A stretch of DNA of 64,000 bases from Ignavibacteria bacterium (GCA_013298775.1 JAAFIV010000009.1:1-64000); one strand, 5' to 3'. Counted from the first letter of the stretch, positions 45,985-54,773 are shown. Made by a program: numbers and translations. The notes: generated by a model from the sequence alone, not told the origin.

Positions 45985-46006
45985 AAAGTTTCCAAAGTGA
46001 AACTTT
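45985..46006. promoter_or_regulatory. Palindrome AAAGTTTC-N6-GAAACTTT, candidate TetR-family operator
   Basis: A perfect 8+8 bp inverted repeat lies between the divergent TonB receptor and TetR genes. Related boxes follow: GTTTGGAAAC at 46035-46044 and GTTTCCC at 46061-46067. TTGACT occurs at about 46010-46015, directly after the palindrome, which would place the palindrome across a promoter. Operator function is inferred from symmetry and position. Confidence 0.6.
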
Positions 46007-46070
46007 CTCTTGACTGTTTCGTAGAATTTTGGTAGTTTGGAAACCAGATAAACGTTTTCAGTTTCCCTTA

Positions 46071-46787
46071 ATGATTACAACAGTGGAACTCGAAGTAAAA
46101 TCAAAAATCATCAACGCCTCGCGCGACCTCTTTTTTGAGTTTGGTCCCTCGCGGGTGAAAATGGAAGAAATCGCTGAGAAATTGGCGATGAGCAAAAAGA
46201 CGCTCTACAAGCATTTCACCAGCAAAGACGAGGTTTTAAGCGCGGTACTGAATGCGTCGCATTGCGAAGTAGAAGCCTTGATGCAGAATTTCAAGCACTC
46301 GCTTTCTGCTGCCAACGACCAAGATTTTTTGGGGAATCTCTCCGAAGCTGGCAAACAAATGGCTGACCGCCTCACGCTTATGTGGCAATCACCGTTTTTG
46401 AAAGATATTCAGCGTTCCTATCCTGAATACTGGCTTGCCTTTACGCAGCGCAGACGAGCGGGAATTTTATCCATGTTTGAGATGATTTGCGAAGATGGAA
46501 AACGGCGCGGAATCTTGCGTGCAGAGCTAAATTATCATCTTTTTACCATGATGTACTTGGCGTGTATCGAAAACATCATGCACCCAACCGCAATGAACGA
46601 CCTACAACTGAGTGGCGGCACGGTATTCCAGCAAACAATGGCAATTTTGTTTGGCGGCGTAATGACCGACAAAGGGCGTGAAATCAGCCAGCAATTCGAG
46701 CATTATTGGCTCACAATGCCGCAAAACGGGAACGGTACATTTTCTCACAATCACGCACACGCTTCAAACGTGAATTCCCACAACTAA
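46071..46787 (+). CDS. TetR family transcriptional regulator
   Basis: A 238-residue regulator from the ATG at 46071 (MITTVELEVKSKIINASRDL). The frame extends 14 codons upstream but would run through a candidate operator half-site. The helix-turn-helix is at about residues 30-55: VKMEEIAEKLAMSKKTLYKH, with the family pattern. The ligand-binding part is helical (LFTMMYLACIENIMHPTAMN). It precedes tolC, adaptor and RND genes, so it is the likely local repressor of this efflux operon, and perhaps of the divergent TonB receptor. A His/Asn-rich C-terminal tail (NGNGTFSHNHAHASNVNSHN) is odd. Confidence 0.93.
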   Translation: MITTVELEVKSKIINASRDLFFEFGPSRVKMEEIAEKLAMSKKTLYKHFTSKDEVLSAVLNASHCEVEALMQNFKHSLSAANDQDFLGNLSEAGKQMADRLTLMWQSPFLKDIQRSYPEYWLAFTQRRRAGILSMFEMICEDGKRRGILRAELNYHLFTMMYLACIENIMHPTAMNDLQLSGGTVFQQTMAILFGGVMTDKGREISQQFEHYWLTMPQNGNGTFSHNHAHASNVNSHN

Positions 46788-46891
46788 CACGATATTTCCG
46801 ACGCTTCGCTGAATCAAATGTTGTTTTGAAGCGGCATTCAGCGATATTAGCTTTTGATAATGATTTTCCAAAATTCTCTTTATTTTCATAT

Positions 46892-48403
46892 ATGAAAACT
46901 CTTTTTTCATCTCTCGCGTTTGCGGCACTTACTTCGGCAAGCGCATTAACACTGGTTCCGCAGACATTTGCCCAAACTGCTCCCATAAACGCAAACAATC
47001 AAACCGCTCAGAAACTCCGTCTCACGCTGGATGAGGCAATCAAAATGGGCATGGGTTACAGCAAAACGCTTCACACCTCGCAGGTGAAAGTGGCGGCGGC
47101 TGAAGCAAGAATTGGCGAAGCAAATGCAGCAATGTTGCCATCGCTGGGCGTTTCGGCGAGCTATGCGCGATTGAGTGATATTCCCGCCGACCGTCAGTTT
47201 CGATTCAGCATTAATGCTTCGCAGTTTTTTGATTTTACCAAAGTAGATAGAGCATTGTTGATGAGTCCAGGCGTTGCGCCAACACTCGAAGCTATTCGTC
47301 AGGCAACCACGCCAACGCCACCAGTTCCGGGTGAAACACCACCACCAGCGTTCCCGATTGTGTTGGATAACGTTGCCTTTCAAGCAAATATCACCTATCC
47401 CGTGTTTACAGGCTTTCGCCTTGAAGCACAAAAAGCAGCCGCAGAATATAGCTCCCAAGCGGCGACACAGGATTTGATAAAAGATAAAATTGAAACAGAA
47501 TTTTCCATTAAAAACGCATATTGGACGCTCTACAAAGTGCGTGAATTGCAAAAGCTCACCGCAGAGACGATTGCACAAGTAACGGCGCGGTTGGGAGATG
47601 CTCAGAACCTGCTCAAAAGTGGGCTTTTGACCACCAATGACGTTCTGCGTTTGCAATTGCAACTTTCCAATGCAAAAATCACCAACATTGACGCAAATAA
47701 CGCTGCTCGTTTGTCCGCCGTCTCGCTCAATAACACGCTTGGTTTGCCACTCGGTACAGAAGTAGAACTTGTTTCCACGATTGATTACAAGCCAGCTGAA
47801 GTTACCGATTACGAAAAAGCAATTCAACGCTCGTTGGAGTCGCGGGCAGAAGTAAGCGGCACACAGCTCCGCATCAAAGCGGCTGAAGAAGGCGTTCGTG
47901 CGGCACGTGGTGGCTTCTTGCCAACGCTCGCGCTTTCGGGTTCGGCATTGGAGGCAAATCCCAATCAGCGTTTCGTGGGTCGCCCTGCGGAATTTAACTT
48001 CTCATGGCAGCTTGCCGCGCAGCTTTCGTGGACAGTCTGGAACTGGAACACAAGTGGTTATCAAGTCGCGCAAGCCGAAGCGCAAGTCGCGCAAGCAGAA
48101 GACGCGCTTTCGATGCTGAAGGACGGTATCAAATTGGAAGTTACGCAGAATTACCTCACGCTTCAGCAATCCCGTGAAAAGGTCGCAGTAGCGCAGCAAG
48201 GCGTGGAGCAGGCAAATGAGAATTATCGCATTACCAACGAAAAATTCAAGAAAGGTCTCGCGCTTACGTCGGATTTGACCGATGCCGAGACGTTCCAATT
48301 GCAAGCAAAAGTTAATTACGTTTCGTCGGTTGTGGATTATGAAATTGCTCAGGCACGCTTGCAGAAAAGTATTGGCGAGCAGCCAGCTTTGGCTGGGAAA
48401 TAA
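46892..48403 (+). CDS. TolC family outer-membrane efflux protein
   Basis: A 503-residue outer-membrane channel of the efflux system. The signal peptide is at the ATG 46892 (MKTLFSSLAFAALTSASALT ... FAQTAPIN); the longer frame from 46706 overlaps the regulator gene and is not used. Two outer-membrane efflux protein repeats are visible: LTLDEAIKMGMGYSKTLHTS with its following coil, and YEKAIQRSLESRAEVSGTQL later. Long periplasmic coiled coils follow each (SREKVAVAQQGVEQANENYR). A Pro-rich loop (TTPTPPVPGETPPPAFP) near residue 140 is an extension not usual in the family. It is first of the efflux structural genes. Confidence 0.92.
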   Translation: MKTLFSSLAFAALTSASALTLVPQTFAQTAPINANNQTAQKLRLTLDEAIKMGMGYSKTLHTSQVKVAAAEARIGEANAAMLPSLGVSASYARLSDIPADRQFRFSINASQFFDFTKVDRALLMSPGVAPTLEAIRQATTPTPPVPGETPPPAFPIVLDNVAFQANITYPVFTGFRLEAQKAAAEYSSQAATQDLIKDKIETEFSIKNAYWTLYKVRELQKLTAETIAQVTARLGDAQNLLKSGLLTTNDVLRLQLQLSNAKITNIDANNAARLSAVSLNNTLGLPLGTEVELVSTIDYKPAEVTDYEKAIQRSLESRAEVSGTQLRIKAAEEGVRAARGGFLPTLALSGSALEANPNQRFVGRPAEFNFSWQLAAQLSWTVWNWNTSGYQVAQAEAQVAQAEDALSMLKDGIKLEVTQNYLTLQQSREKVAVAQQGVEQANENYRITNEKFKKGLALTSDLTDAETFQLQAKVNYVSSVVDYEIAQARLQKSIGEQPALAGK

Positions 48404-48442
48404 AAGCAACACATTATCACGAACCCTCTTCATCCGCTTGGA

Positions 48443-49288
48443 ATGGTCATAGCAAATCCGATATACGATGTCGTGTTCAAACGCATGATGGAGAACGATA
48501 AAGTGGCAAAGTTCTTCATCGGAACGCTCTTGGAACAAACCATTGAAAGCGTCGAGGTGAAACCACAAGAATTCACCTACAATGATGAACTCGTTGGGCT
48601 TGCTGTTTTTCGGCTGGATTTCATTGCGACGATAAAAACCGATACGGGCGAAGTCAAAAAAATGTTGATTGAAATTCAAAAAGCGAAGAACCACATAGAT
48701 TTGATGCGCTTTCGGAACTATCTCGCCGAGCAGTACAAGAAAGAGGATAGTGTTGATGAAGCGAAGGTAATTCTACCAATTACAACGATGTATATTTTAG
48801 GGTTTACTTTGCCAGAAATCTCGTCGCCGTGCATCAAAGTCGAGCGGAATTATCGGGATTTGGTGGATAAAAAAATCATCACGGGCAGGAGTGATTTTGT
48901 AGAAAAGCTGACGCACGATAGTTTTGTCGTGCAGGTGGGAAGAATCACGAATCGCTATCAGACACGGCTGGACAAGCTCCTCAGCATATTCGAGCAGACG
49001 AACTTTGTTGATGAGAGGAAGATAACGAAAGAATACCATCACGACGTGGATATTGATGAGCTAAAAATAGCAACGGATATTTTGCATCATTCGGGAACAA
49101 ATCCAGAGGAGCGGAAGAAAATCGAAACCGAGCAGGAAGCATGGCGAACCGTGGATGCAATGACCGAAGGACTACGCCAGAAAGTGGAAGAGCAAGGTAG
49201 AGCCTTGACGGAAAAAGACCAAGCTCTGAGTGAAAAAGACCGACTCATTGCAGAGCTTCTCCGAAAACTGGAAGAAAAACAATCTTGA
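48443..49288 (+). CDS. PD-(D/E)XK nuclease-family transposase-like protein (Rpn/PDDEXK_2 type)
   Basis: A 281-residue protein. The N-terminal part NPIYDVVFKRMMENDKVAKF matches the start of PDDEXK_2/Rpn-like proteins. The nuclease core is RLDFIATIKTDTGEVKKMLI followed by EIQKAKN (Asp ... Glu-x-Gln-Lys). The C-terminus is a charged coiled coil with the 7-residue repeat LTEKDQALSEKDRLIAELL. These proteins promote DNA transfer or recombination in characterised Rpn members; many copies are cryptic. It stands 39 bp after tolC and 42 bp before the adaptor gene, inside the efflux operon, where it has no evident transport role. Likely an insertion. Confidence 0.85.
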   Translation: MVIANPIYDVVFKRMMENDKVAKFFIGTLLEQTIESVEVKPQEFTYNDELVGLAVFRLDFIATIKTDTGEVKKMLIEIQKAKNHIDLMRFRNYLAEQYKKEDSVDEAKVILPITTMYILGFTLPEISSPCIKVERNYRDLVDKKIITGRSDFVEKLTHDSFVVQVGRITNRYQTRLDKLLSIFEQTNFVDERKITKEYHHDVDIDELKIATDILHHSGTNPEERKKIETEQEAWRTVDAMTEGLRQKVEEQGRALTEKDQALSEKDRLIAELLRKLEEKQS

Positions 49289-49330
49289 ATTCAAACTATT
49301 TCAAATTTTATCGAAAAAAGGAAAACCGCC

Positions 49331-50389
49331 ATGAAAGGCAAAATTATAGGCACGGCTGTAACAGTCGTCGCGCTTGGCTTAATCGTCATGACGCTGATGA
49401 ACAACAAGGCTAAAAGCAAAGCAAAAGCTGAACAAAGCGAGATTTCAACGACCTTGCCCGTACAGGTGCAATCCGTCGCATACTCGCAATTACAGGAAGA
49501 TTTGACGCTCGTCGGAACGGTGTTGGCGAATAATGAAGTAACCGTGATTTCAGAAACATCGGGGCGTATTAAGCAAGTAAGTATCAAGATTGGTGATAAT
49601 GTTGGCGCAGGAACACTGCTCGTAGCGGTGGATGATGAGCTTCGCCAAGCGGCACTGCTTTCGGCGCAAGCAAATTACGATAAATCGAAAGCTGAATTTG
49701 ACCGCATCGAAGCACTCGTGAAAGAGAATGCCGTTACTGCTTCGCAGATGGACGGTGTACGTTTGGGTTTGAAAGCTGCTGAGGCGCAACTTATCACGGC
49801 TCGTCGCCAAGCAAAAGATACTCGTGTAACTTCGCCCATCGCGGGACAAGTAACGGCGCGTCCTGTGGACATAGGCGCACAGTTGAACGTGGGTTCGCCT
49901 GTTGCGACGGTAGTGGATATTTCCAAGTTGAAAGTAAAAGTAAACGTTGCAGAAACCGAAGTGTTTAAGCTGAAAAATGGCGATAAAGTAAACATCACAA
50001 CGGAGATTTATCCGAATGCAATCTTTGAAGGGCGCATTGCATCTATCTCCGCAAAGGGTGATGAAGCGCATACCTATCCCGTAGAAATTGCTCTTGCCAA
50101 TAGCCGTGCAAATCCGCTTCGCGCTGGAATGTTTGCCCGTGCGACGTTTACTTCCGTCAAGCGTGATAAATACATTGCTATTCCGCGTGAAGCACTGGTT
50201 GGCAGCGTGAAAGATGCGCACGTGTACATCGTGGAAAACGGTACGACAGCTCGCTTGCGGACGGTTTCGGTTGGTGCGGAAGCAGATGGGAAATTGGCAA
50301 TTATTCAGGGCTTGAAAGAAGGCGAAAATATTGTTACGACGGGGCAGAATAATTTGAAAGATGGCGCGACGGTTGCAGTGGTGAAGTAA
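49331..50389 (+). CDS. RND efflux periplasmic adaptor (membrane fusion protein)
   Basis: A 352-residue HlyD/AcrA-type adaptor. It starts with an N-terminal anchor helix (IIGTAVTVVALGLIVMTLM). Then come the barrel-sandwich half VTVISETSGRIKQVSIKIGD, a hairpin (LLSAQANYDKSKAEFDRIEA ... VKENAVTASQMDGVRLGLKA), the second lipoyl half VTSPIAGQVTARPVDIGAQL, and beta-barrel and membrane-proximal parts ending GLKEGENIVTTGQNNLKDGA. AAGGA lies ahead of the ATG. It links the RND pump (51279-54500) to TolC (46892-48403). Confidence 0.94.
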   Translation: MKGKIIGTAVTVVALGLIVMTLMNNKAKSKAKAEQSEISTTLPVQVQSVAYSQLQEDLTLVGTVLANNEVTVISETSGRIKQVSIKIGDNVGAGTLLVAVDDELRQAALLSAQANYDKSKAEFDRIEALVKENAVTASQMDGVRLGLKAAEAQLITARRQAKDTRVTSPIAGQVTARPVDIGAQLNVGSPVATVVDISKLKVKVNVAETEVFKLKNGDKVNITTEIYPNAIFEGRIASISAKGDEAHTYPVEIALANSRANPLRAGMFARATFTSVKRDKYIAIPREALVGSVKDAHVYIVENGTTARLRTVSVGAEADGKLAIIQGLKEGENIVTTGQNNLKDGATVAVVK

Positions 50390-50441
50390 TAGACATTATG
50401 CAGATTAGGCTTCTTGGTATTGGCAACAGCGCAGATACTGG

Positions 50442-50530
50442 CTTCAGTGGCACAGACATTCTTGTCTGTGTTCTTCAACCGCAACCTGCGCCAATACTCA
50501 CAGACAGGAATGTCTGTGCCACTACTGAAG
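50442..50530. repeat. Intergenic repeat family A, copy inside the efflux operon
   Basis: CTTCAGTGGCACAGACATTC with TTGTCTGTG at 50442-50470 mirrors 50499-50530 (CACAGACAGGAATGTCTGTG, CCACTACTGAAG). It sits between adaptor and HEPN genes. It is the copy with the best match to the inner part of the element at 2986-3180. Confidence 0.85.
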
Positions 50531-50562
50531 AACAAAATCAACTAATCGTATAAAGTCTAATT

Positions 50563-50937
50563 ATGATAACCGAACTCCTTGCCAAAGCGCAAGAAAACAT
50601 CAAGTCCGCAGAGCTTTCGTTTGAAGGTGAATGCTACAATGCTTCGGCGAATCGGGCATATTATGCAGCGATTCATGCAGCCGCAGCCGCTATATTTCAT
50701 GCGGGGTTGGATGTGAAAATTGACCACCGCGTTGTACTGTCCTTATTCGCTAATACGCTCATTAGCGCACGTAAAATGTACTCTTCGGAGTTAAAATCAC
50801 ATCTTTATGACTTGCAAAACGTCCGCAACATTGCTGACTATTCTACCAAAAGCGTCAGTAAAAAAGAGGCTTCAAAGCAACTTGCCTTAGCTCGCAAATT
50901 CGTTTCCCACATTCTCAATAAAATAAGTACGCCATGA
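50563..50937 (+). CDS. HEPN domain protein (putative toxin or RNase)
   Basis: A 124-residue all-helical HEPN protein. The catalytic-type motif is Arg31-x6-His38 in NRAYYAAIHAAAAA, matching the R-x4-6-H signature of HEPN ribonucleases. Family context segments are LAKAQENIKSAELSFEGECY and LQNVRNIADYSTKSVSKKEA. The stop overlaps the next start by 4 bp (ATGA), typical of toxin-antitoxin pairs. The pair lies between adaptor and RND genes of an efflux operon. HEPN toxins are usually paired with MNT nucleotidyltransferases, but here the HEPN gene comes first, which is the less common order. Confidence 0.85.
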   Translation: MITELLAKAQENIKSAELSFEGECYNASANRAYYAAIHAAAAAIFHAGLDVKIDHRVVLSLFANTLISARKMYSSELKSHLYDLQNVRNIADYSTKSVSKKEASKQLALARKFVSHILNKISTP

Positions 50938-51215
50938 TACTTCAATTTTCAACAGCAATTCATCCAAGCTCAAAACCTATTGCAGAAGACTTTTTTGCAA
51001 AAGTACACACAGAATATCCGGAAATTTCCTTGCTAAGAATGTATGCTAGTCCGGAATATGACGATGATGTTTGGATGGAAGTCCTTGCGCCAATGAGCGA
51101 AGAGCGTGAGACAGAATTGAATAGTTTTGCAACATCGCTCGCGCTCGACATCCTCCTTGAGCATGGTTTTCAGGTAATGATGTTTATAGAAAACCCCACG
51201 CTTGTAGAAGCATAA
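50934..51215 (+). CDS. Small partner of the HEPN protein, MNT-like without the GS motif
   Basis: A 93-residue protein with no signal peptide. The segment SPEYDDDVWMEVLAP resembles the metal-binding strand of minimal nucleotidyltransferases (D-x-D-h-h-V-E pattern). The later part FATSLALDILLEHGFQVMMF resembles the MNT helix-strand that follows. The canonical Gly-Ser upstream of the acidic pair is not visible, and the protein is shorter than most MNT antitoxins. I therefore call it a possible degenerate or minimal MNT antitoxin. The coupled start with the HEPN gene supports the pairing; the fold assignment is tentative. Confidence 0.6.
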   Translation: MILQFSTAIHPSSKPIAEDFFAKVHTEYPEISLLRMYASPEYDDDVWMEVLAPMSEERETELNSFATSLALDILLEHGFQVMMFIENPTLVEA

Positions 51216-51278
51216 AATCCCCTAAACCCCGCATAAAATCTACCACTCAAACTTCACCCTTTCACAGAGGAAATCGTC

Positions 51279-54200
51279 ATGACAATGACAGAACTCGCCA
51301 TCAAACGCCCCACGCTCGTGGTGGTCTTATTTTCGATATTCGGCGTTTTGGGCATCATGGGCTACATCCAGCTTAAATACGACCTTTTGCCGAAAATCAG
51401 CCCGCCGGTAGTCGTGATTACCACCATTTATCCGGGCGCAAGCCCCACCGAAGTAGAAACTAATGTCTCTAAAGTCGTGGAAGATGCTGTTTCGGGTATG
51501 GATAAAGTTTCTGCGATTCGCTCTACTTCTAGCGAAGGACGCTCAACAGTTATTATTGAATTGTCGCAGTCCGCGAATCTTGATTTTTCCTTGCAGGAAG
51601 CGCAGCGCAAAGTGAATCAAGTCTCGAATTTCCTTCCCAAAGATGCCCGCACACCAATCGTGGCGCGTGTGGCTCTGGATGAAATTCCGGTGATTCGCAT
51701 GGGCGCAACGTCGAACTTGCCCAACCGTGAGTTTTACCAATTTATGAAAGACCAAGTGCAGCCGCGCTTCTCGAAGATTTCTGGTGTGGCGCAGGTTACG
51801 CTTGTCGGCGGCGAAGAGCGGCAAATCCGCATCAACCTGAATGCCGATAAAATCAGGTCGTTTGGGCTTTCGATTCCGCAGGTTGCGGGCATGATTAAGG
51901 CTTCTAACTTGGACTTCCCCACAGGTAAAGTCAAAGGCTCGGAAACGCAATATGTGGTGCGCCTTGCAGGGAAATTTACCTCGCTGGAAGAAATTAAAAG
52001 CATGGTGATTTCACGCACCCGCGCAGGTGGCGAAGTTCGCCTTGCTGATATTGCCGAAGTGCAGGACGGCGCACGCGAAATCTCCAGCATTAACCGCGTA
52101 AGCGGCATCACATCTATCGGTGTGCTTGTTACGAAGCAGTCCGACGCAAACTCCGTCGAAGTAAGTAAACTTGTTCGCAAAGAACTTGTCGAATCAGAAA
52201 AAGCATTTGCCGCGAAGAACCTGAAGTTTACTATCTCCCAAGACGGTTCGCTCTTCACAATTGACGCTGCCGATGCGGTGAAACACGACCTTGTTATCGC
52301 GGTTTTCCTCGTGGCAATCGTGATGATGCTTTTCTTGCACTCGCTTCGTTCCTCACTTATCGTCATGGTTGCTATTCCAACCTCGCTTATCAGCACGGTT
52401 GCTGGGATGTGGGCGTTTGGATTTTCGCTGAATTTGATGACGCTTCTCGCCATGTCGCTCGTGATTGGTATTCTCGTGGACGACTCGATTGTGGTCTTGG
52501 AGAATATCTACCGCCACTTGGAAATGGGCAAAGATAAGCGCAAAGCCGCATTGGAAGGGCGAAACGAGATTGGTTTTGCCGCACTTTCGATTACGATGGT
52601 GGATATTGTCGTCTTTGTACCCCTTGCGTTGTTGCCGGGCATTGTGGGCAATATCTTGCGGGAATTTGCGGTGGTTGTGGCAGTGTCCACCTTTTTCAGC
52701 TTGATTGTCTCTTTCACCGTAACGCCCGTGCTGGCTTCACGCTTTGCAAAGCATGAAAAAATGACCAACGATACGCTCATGGGACGCTTCGCACTGTGGT
52801 TTGAGAGCATTTTCGACTACATCACCTTGCAATACAAAAACCTACTTGTCTGGGCATTGGCGCACCGAAAAACAACGGTCTTGATAGTTGTCGTGATGCT
52901 TGTGGCTTCGATTTCGCTGATTCCGCTTGGTTTCATCGGTGCGGAATTTATTGCACAGGCGGACAGGGGCGAATTTGCTATTCAAATTGAACTTCCTCCG
53001 GGCGCGACCTTTGAGCAAACAAATCTCACAACGCTTACGGTGGAAAAAATTGTTTCAAAAATTCCCGAAGTACAACGCACATTCGTCAATGTCGGTGCGG
53101 CATCGTCAGGTTTTATCGGTGTTTTCGCCAATAATACTGCGGAAATCAACGTAACGCTCTTCCCAATGGACAGACGTGCGCGTTCGACCGATGACGTGAT
53201 GTTCGACATCAAAAAACAAACTGCCGGAATCCCAGGCGTGAAGGTGCGTGCAAGCCCCATCGGTATTTTCGGTGGCGCGAATGAAGCACCAATTCAAATG
53301 GTTATCAATGGTACAAATTATGAGGATGTTGCAAAAGCATCCAAACTCATACGCGACATTGTGGCAGAAGTCCCCGGAACAGCCGATGTACGCTTGTCCG
53401 CAGAGGACGGTAAGCCCGAAACTCGTATCGAAATTGACCGCGCAAAACTTGCTGCCTTTGGATTGACCATCAATGACATCGGCGGCGCACTTCGCATCGC
53501 GCTCGCTGGCGACGACGACACGAAATTCCGCGATGGTAATACCGAATACACGATGCTCATTTCGCTTGACCAATTCGACCGCTCACGCCCAGAAAATCTG
53601 GGTTCGCTGACGTTTATCAATCCTCGCGGACAGATTATCGAATTGCAACAATTCGCAAAAATCACGCAAGCAGTTGGTCCTACGCAGCTTCAACGTGAGA
53701 ACCGCAATAGCGCGATTACACTTTTTTCGCAGGTAGCGGGTCGCCCGTCGGGTTCGGTGGTGCAGGATGTGGATAAAGCATTGGCGGGTAAAATTCCGGC
53801 AACAGTAACGTATGCATACACGGGTAATCAGAAAAATCAAAATGACTCTTTCGCCAGCATGGGCATAGCGATTGCGATTGCGATTCTCTTCGTGTATTTC
53901 GTGATGGTCGCGCTGTACGATTCTTACGTGTATCCGTTTGTGGTGATGTTCTCGGTTCCAGTGGCGATTGTGGGCGCACTGCTCGCTCTCGCGCTTGCAA
54001 ACAAGGCTCTGGGCATTTTCACGATGCTGGGAATGATTATGCTCATCGGCTTGGTAACGAAAAACGCGATTTTGATTGTGGACAGAACAAATCAAGTAAA
54101 AGAAGAGCAGGGACTTTCCAGCTACGACGCGCTCTTGGAGGCAGGGCAATTACGCCTTCGTCCGATTGTCATGACGACCGTAGCGATGATTGTCGGTATG

Positions 54201-54500
54201 CTCCCGATTGCCGTTGGTGGTGGCGCGGGCGGTGAGTGGAAGTCAGGCTTGGGATGGGCATTGATTGGCGGCCTCACCAGTTCTATGTTCCTCACGCTGA
54301 TTCTTGTTCCCGTTGTGTATATCAAGTTCGACCATTGGCGCACGAGCGTTCCAGCGTTTTTGCGCCGCGTGTTCCGCATCAAACCTGAAGAGGAAGAGCA
54401 TCACGCACCAGCAAAAGATATGCTGCCAGAAGGTTTCTCTGGAGGCATGGAAGGCGCACCAGCACTGCGTTCTGCATTGCAGGATAAGGATGCACAGTAA
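51279..54500 (+). CDS. RND multidrug efflux transporter (HAE1/AcrB type)
   Basis: A 1073-residue inner-membrane pump, full length for the family. The first helix follows the family start (MTELAIKRPTLVVVLFSIFG). The porter domain has VITTIYPGASPTEVETNVSK. The proton-relay aspartates are in SLVIGILVDDSIVVLENIYR. The second half repeats the plan (FVMVALYDSYVYPFVVMFSV; MLGMIMLIGLVTKNAILIVD, Lys and Asn typical). A Glu-rich cytoplasmic tail with histidines (PEEEEHHAPAKD) follows the last helix. GAGGAAA precedes the ATG. Substrates are unknown. Transcription comes presumably from upstream of tetR/tolC, through the inserted genes. Confidence 0.96.
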   Translation: MTMTELAIKRPTLVVVLFSIFGVLGIMGYIQLKYDLLPKISPPVVVITTIYPGASPTEVETNVSKVVEDAVSGMDKVSAIRSTSSEGRSTVIIELSQSANLDFSLQEAQRKVNQVSNFLPKDARTPIVARVALDEIPVIRMGATSNLPNREFYQFMKDQVQPRFSKISGVAQVTLVGGEERQIRINLNADKIRSFGLSIPQVAGMIKASNLDFPTGKVKGSETQYVVRLAGKFTSLEEIKSMVISRTRAGGEVRLADIAEVQDGAREISSINRVSGITSIGVLVTKQSDANSVEVSKLVRKELVESEKAFAAKNLKFTISQDGSLFTIDAADAVKHDLVIAVFLVAIVMMLFLHSLRSSLIVMVAIPTSLISTVAGMWAFGFSLNLMTLLAMSLVIGILVDDSIVVLENIYRHLEMGKDKRKAALEGRNEIGFAALSITMVDIVVFVPLALLPGIVGNILREFAVVVAVSTFFSLIVSFTVTPVLASRFAKHEKMTNDTLMGRFALWFESIFDYITLQYKNLLVWALAHRKTTVLIVVVMLVASISLIPLGFIGAEFIAQADRGEFAIQIELPPGATFEQTNLTTLTVEKIVSKIPEVQRTFVNVGAASSGFIGVFANNTAEINVTLFPMDRRARSTDDVMFDIKKQTAGIPGVKVRASPIGIFGGANEAPIQMVINGTNYEDVAKASKLIRDIVAEVPGTADVRLSAEDGKPETRIEIDRAKLAAFGLTINDIGGALRIALAGDDDTKFRDGNTEYTMLISLDQFDRSRPENLGSLTFINPRGQIIELQQFAKITQAVGPTQLQRENRNSAITLFSQVAGRPSGSVVQDVDKALAGKIPATVTYAYTGNQKNQNDSFASMGIAIAIAILFVYFVMVALYDSYVYPFVVMFSVPVAIVGALLALALANKALGIFTMLGMIMLIGLVTKNAILIVDRTNQVKEEQGLSSYDALLEAGQLRLRPIVMTTVAMIVGMLPIAVGGGAGGEWKSGLGWALIGGLTSSMFLTLILVPVVYIKFDHWRTSVPAFLRRVFRIKPEEEEHHAPAKDMLPEGFSGGMEGAPALRSALQDKDAQ

Positions 54501-54509
54501 ATTATTTTC

Positions 54510-54619
54510 CCCGTCAGGCGGTTGAGGAGTGCATGAACGCTGCCGTCTGGCGGGTGTTCTGCAAGCGGCCTACCCGCCAGACGGCTACGTCGCTTGTGAT
54601 AACAGCCGCCTGACGGGAA
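54510..54619. repeat. Family E long palindrome after the RND gene
   Basis: Outer arms CCCGTCAGGCGG and CCGCCTGACGGG enclose inner arms GCCGTCTGGCGGGT and ACCCGCCAGACGGC. AACGCTGCCGTC, also seen at 24837 and 57934, is included. The whole can fold into one large branched hairpin. It sits 10 bp after the pump stop, upstream of a true terminator. Confidence 0.82.
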
Positions 54620-54633
54620 TACCCTAAAAATAA

Positions 54634-54677
54634 GAAATCCGCTACACAGCATAAATGCTTGCGTAGCGGATTTTTTT
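54634..54677 (+). terminator. Rho-independent terminator of the efflux operon
   Basis: AAATCCGCTACACAGCAT, a short loop, then ATGCTTGCGTAGCGGATTT and a run of T. The stem has one or two mismatches and the T tract is strong. It lies between the RND pump and the cyanophycinase gene, so the latter has its own promoter. Confidence 0.92.
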
Positions 54678-54773
54678 TGTCCCAATCTTTTGTGCAACGC
54701 ACTAGGGATTATGAAGCAGTTTTTGTAAATTGAGCGCAGGAATTACCAATGTACCAACAAGCAAGGAACAGCA

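Noticed and set aside
46706-46891. Long N-terminal extension of the TolC protein
   Set aside because: It would overlap the end of the TetR gene, is Arg-rich, and would bury the clear signal peptide at 46892.
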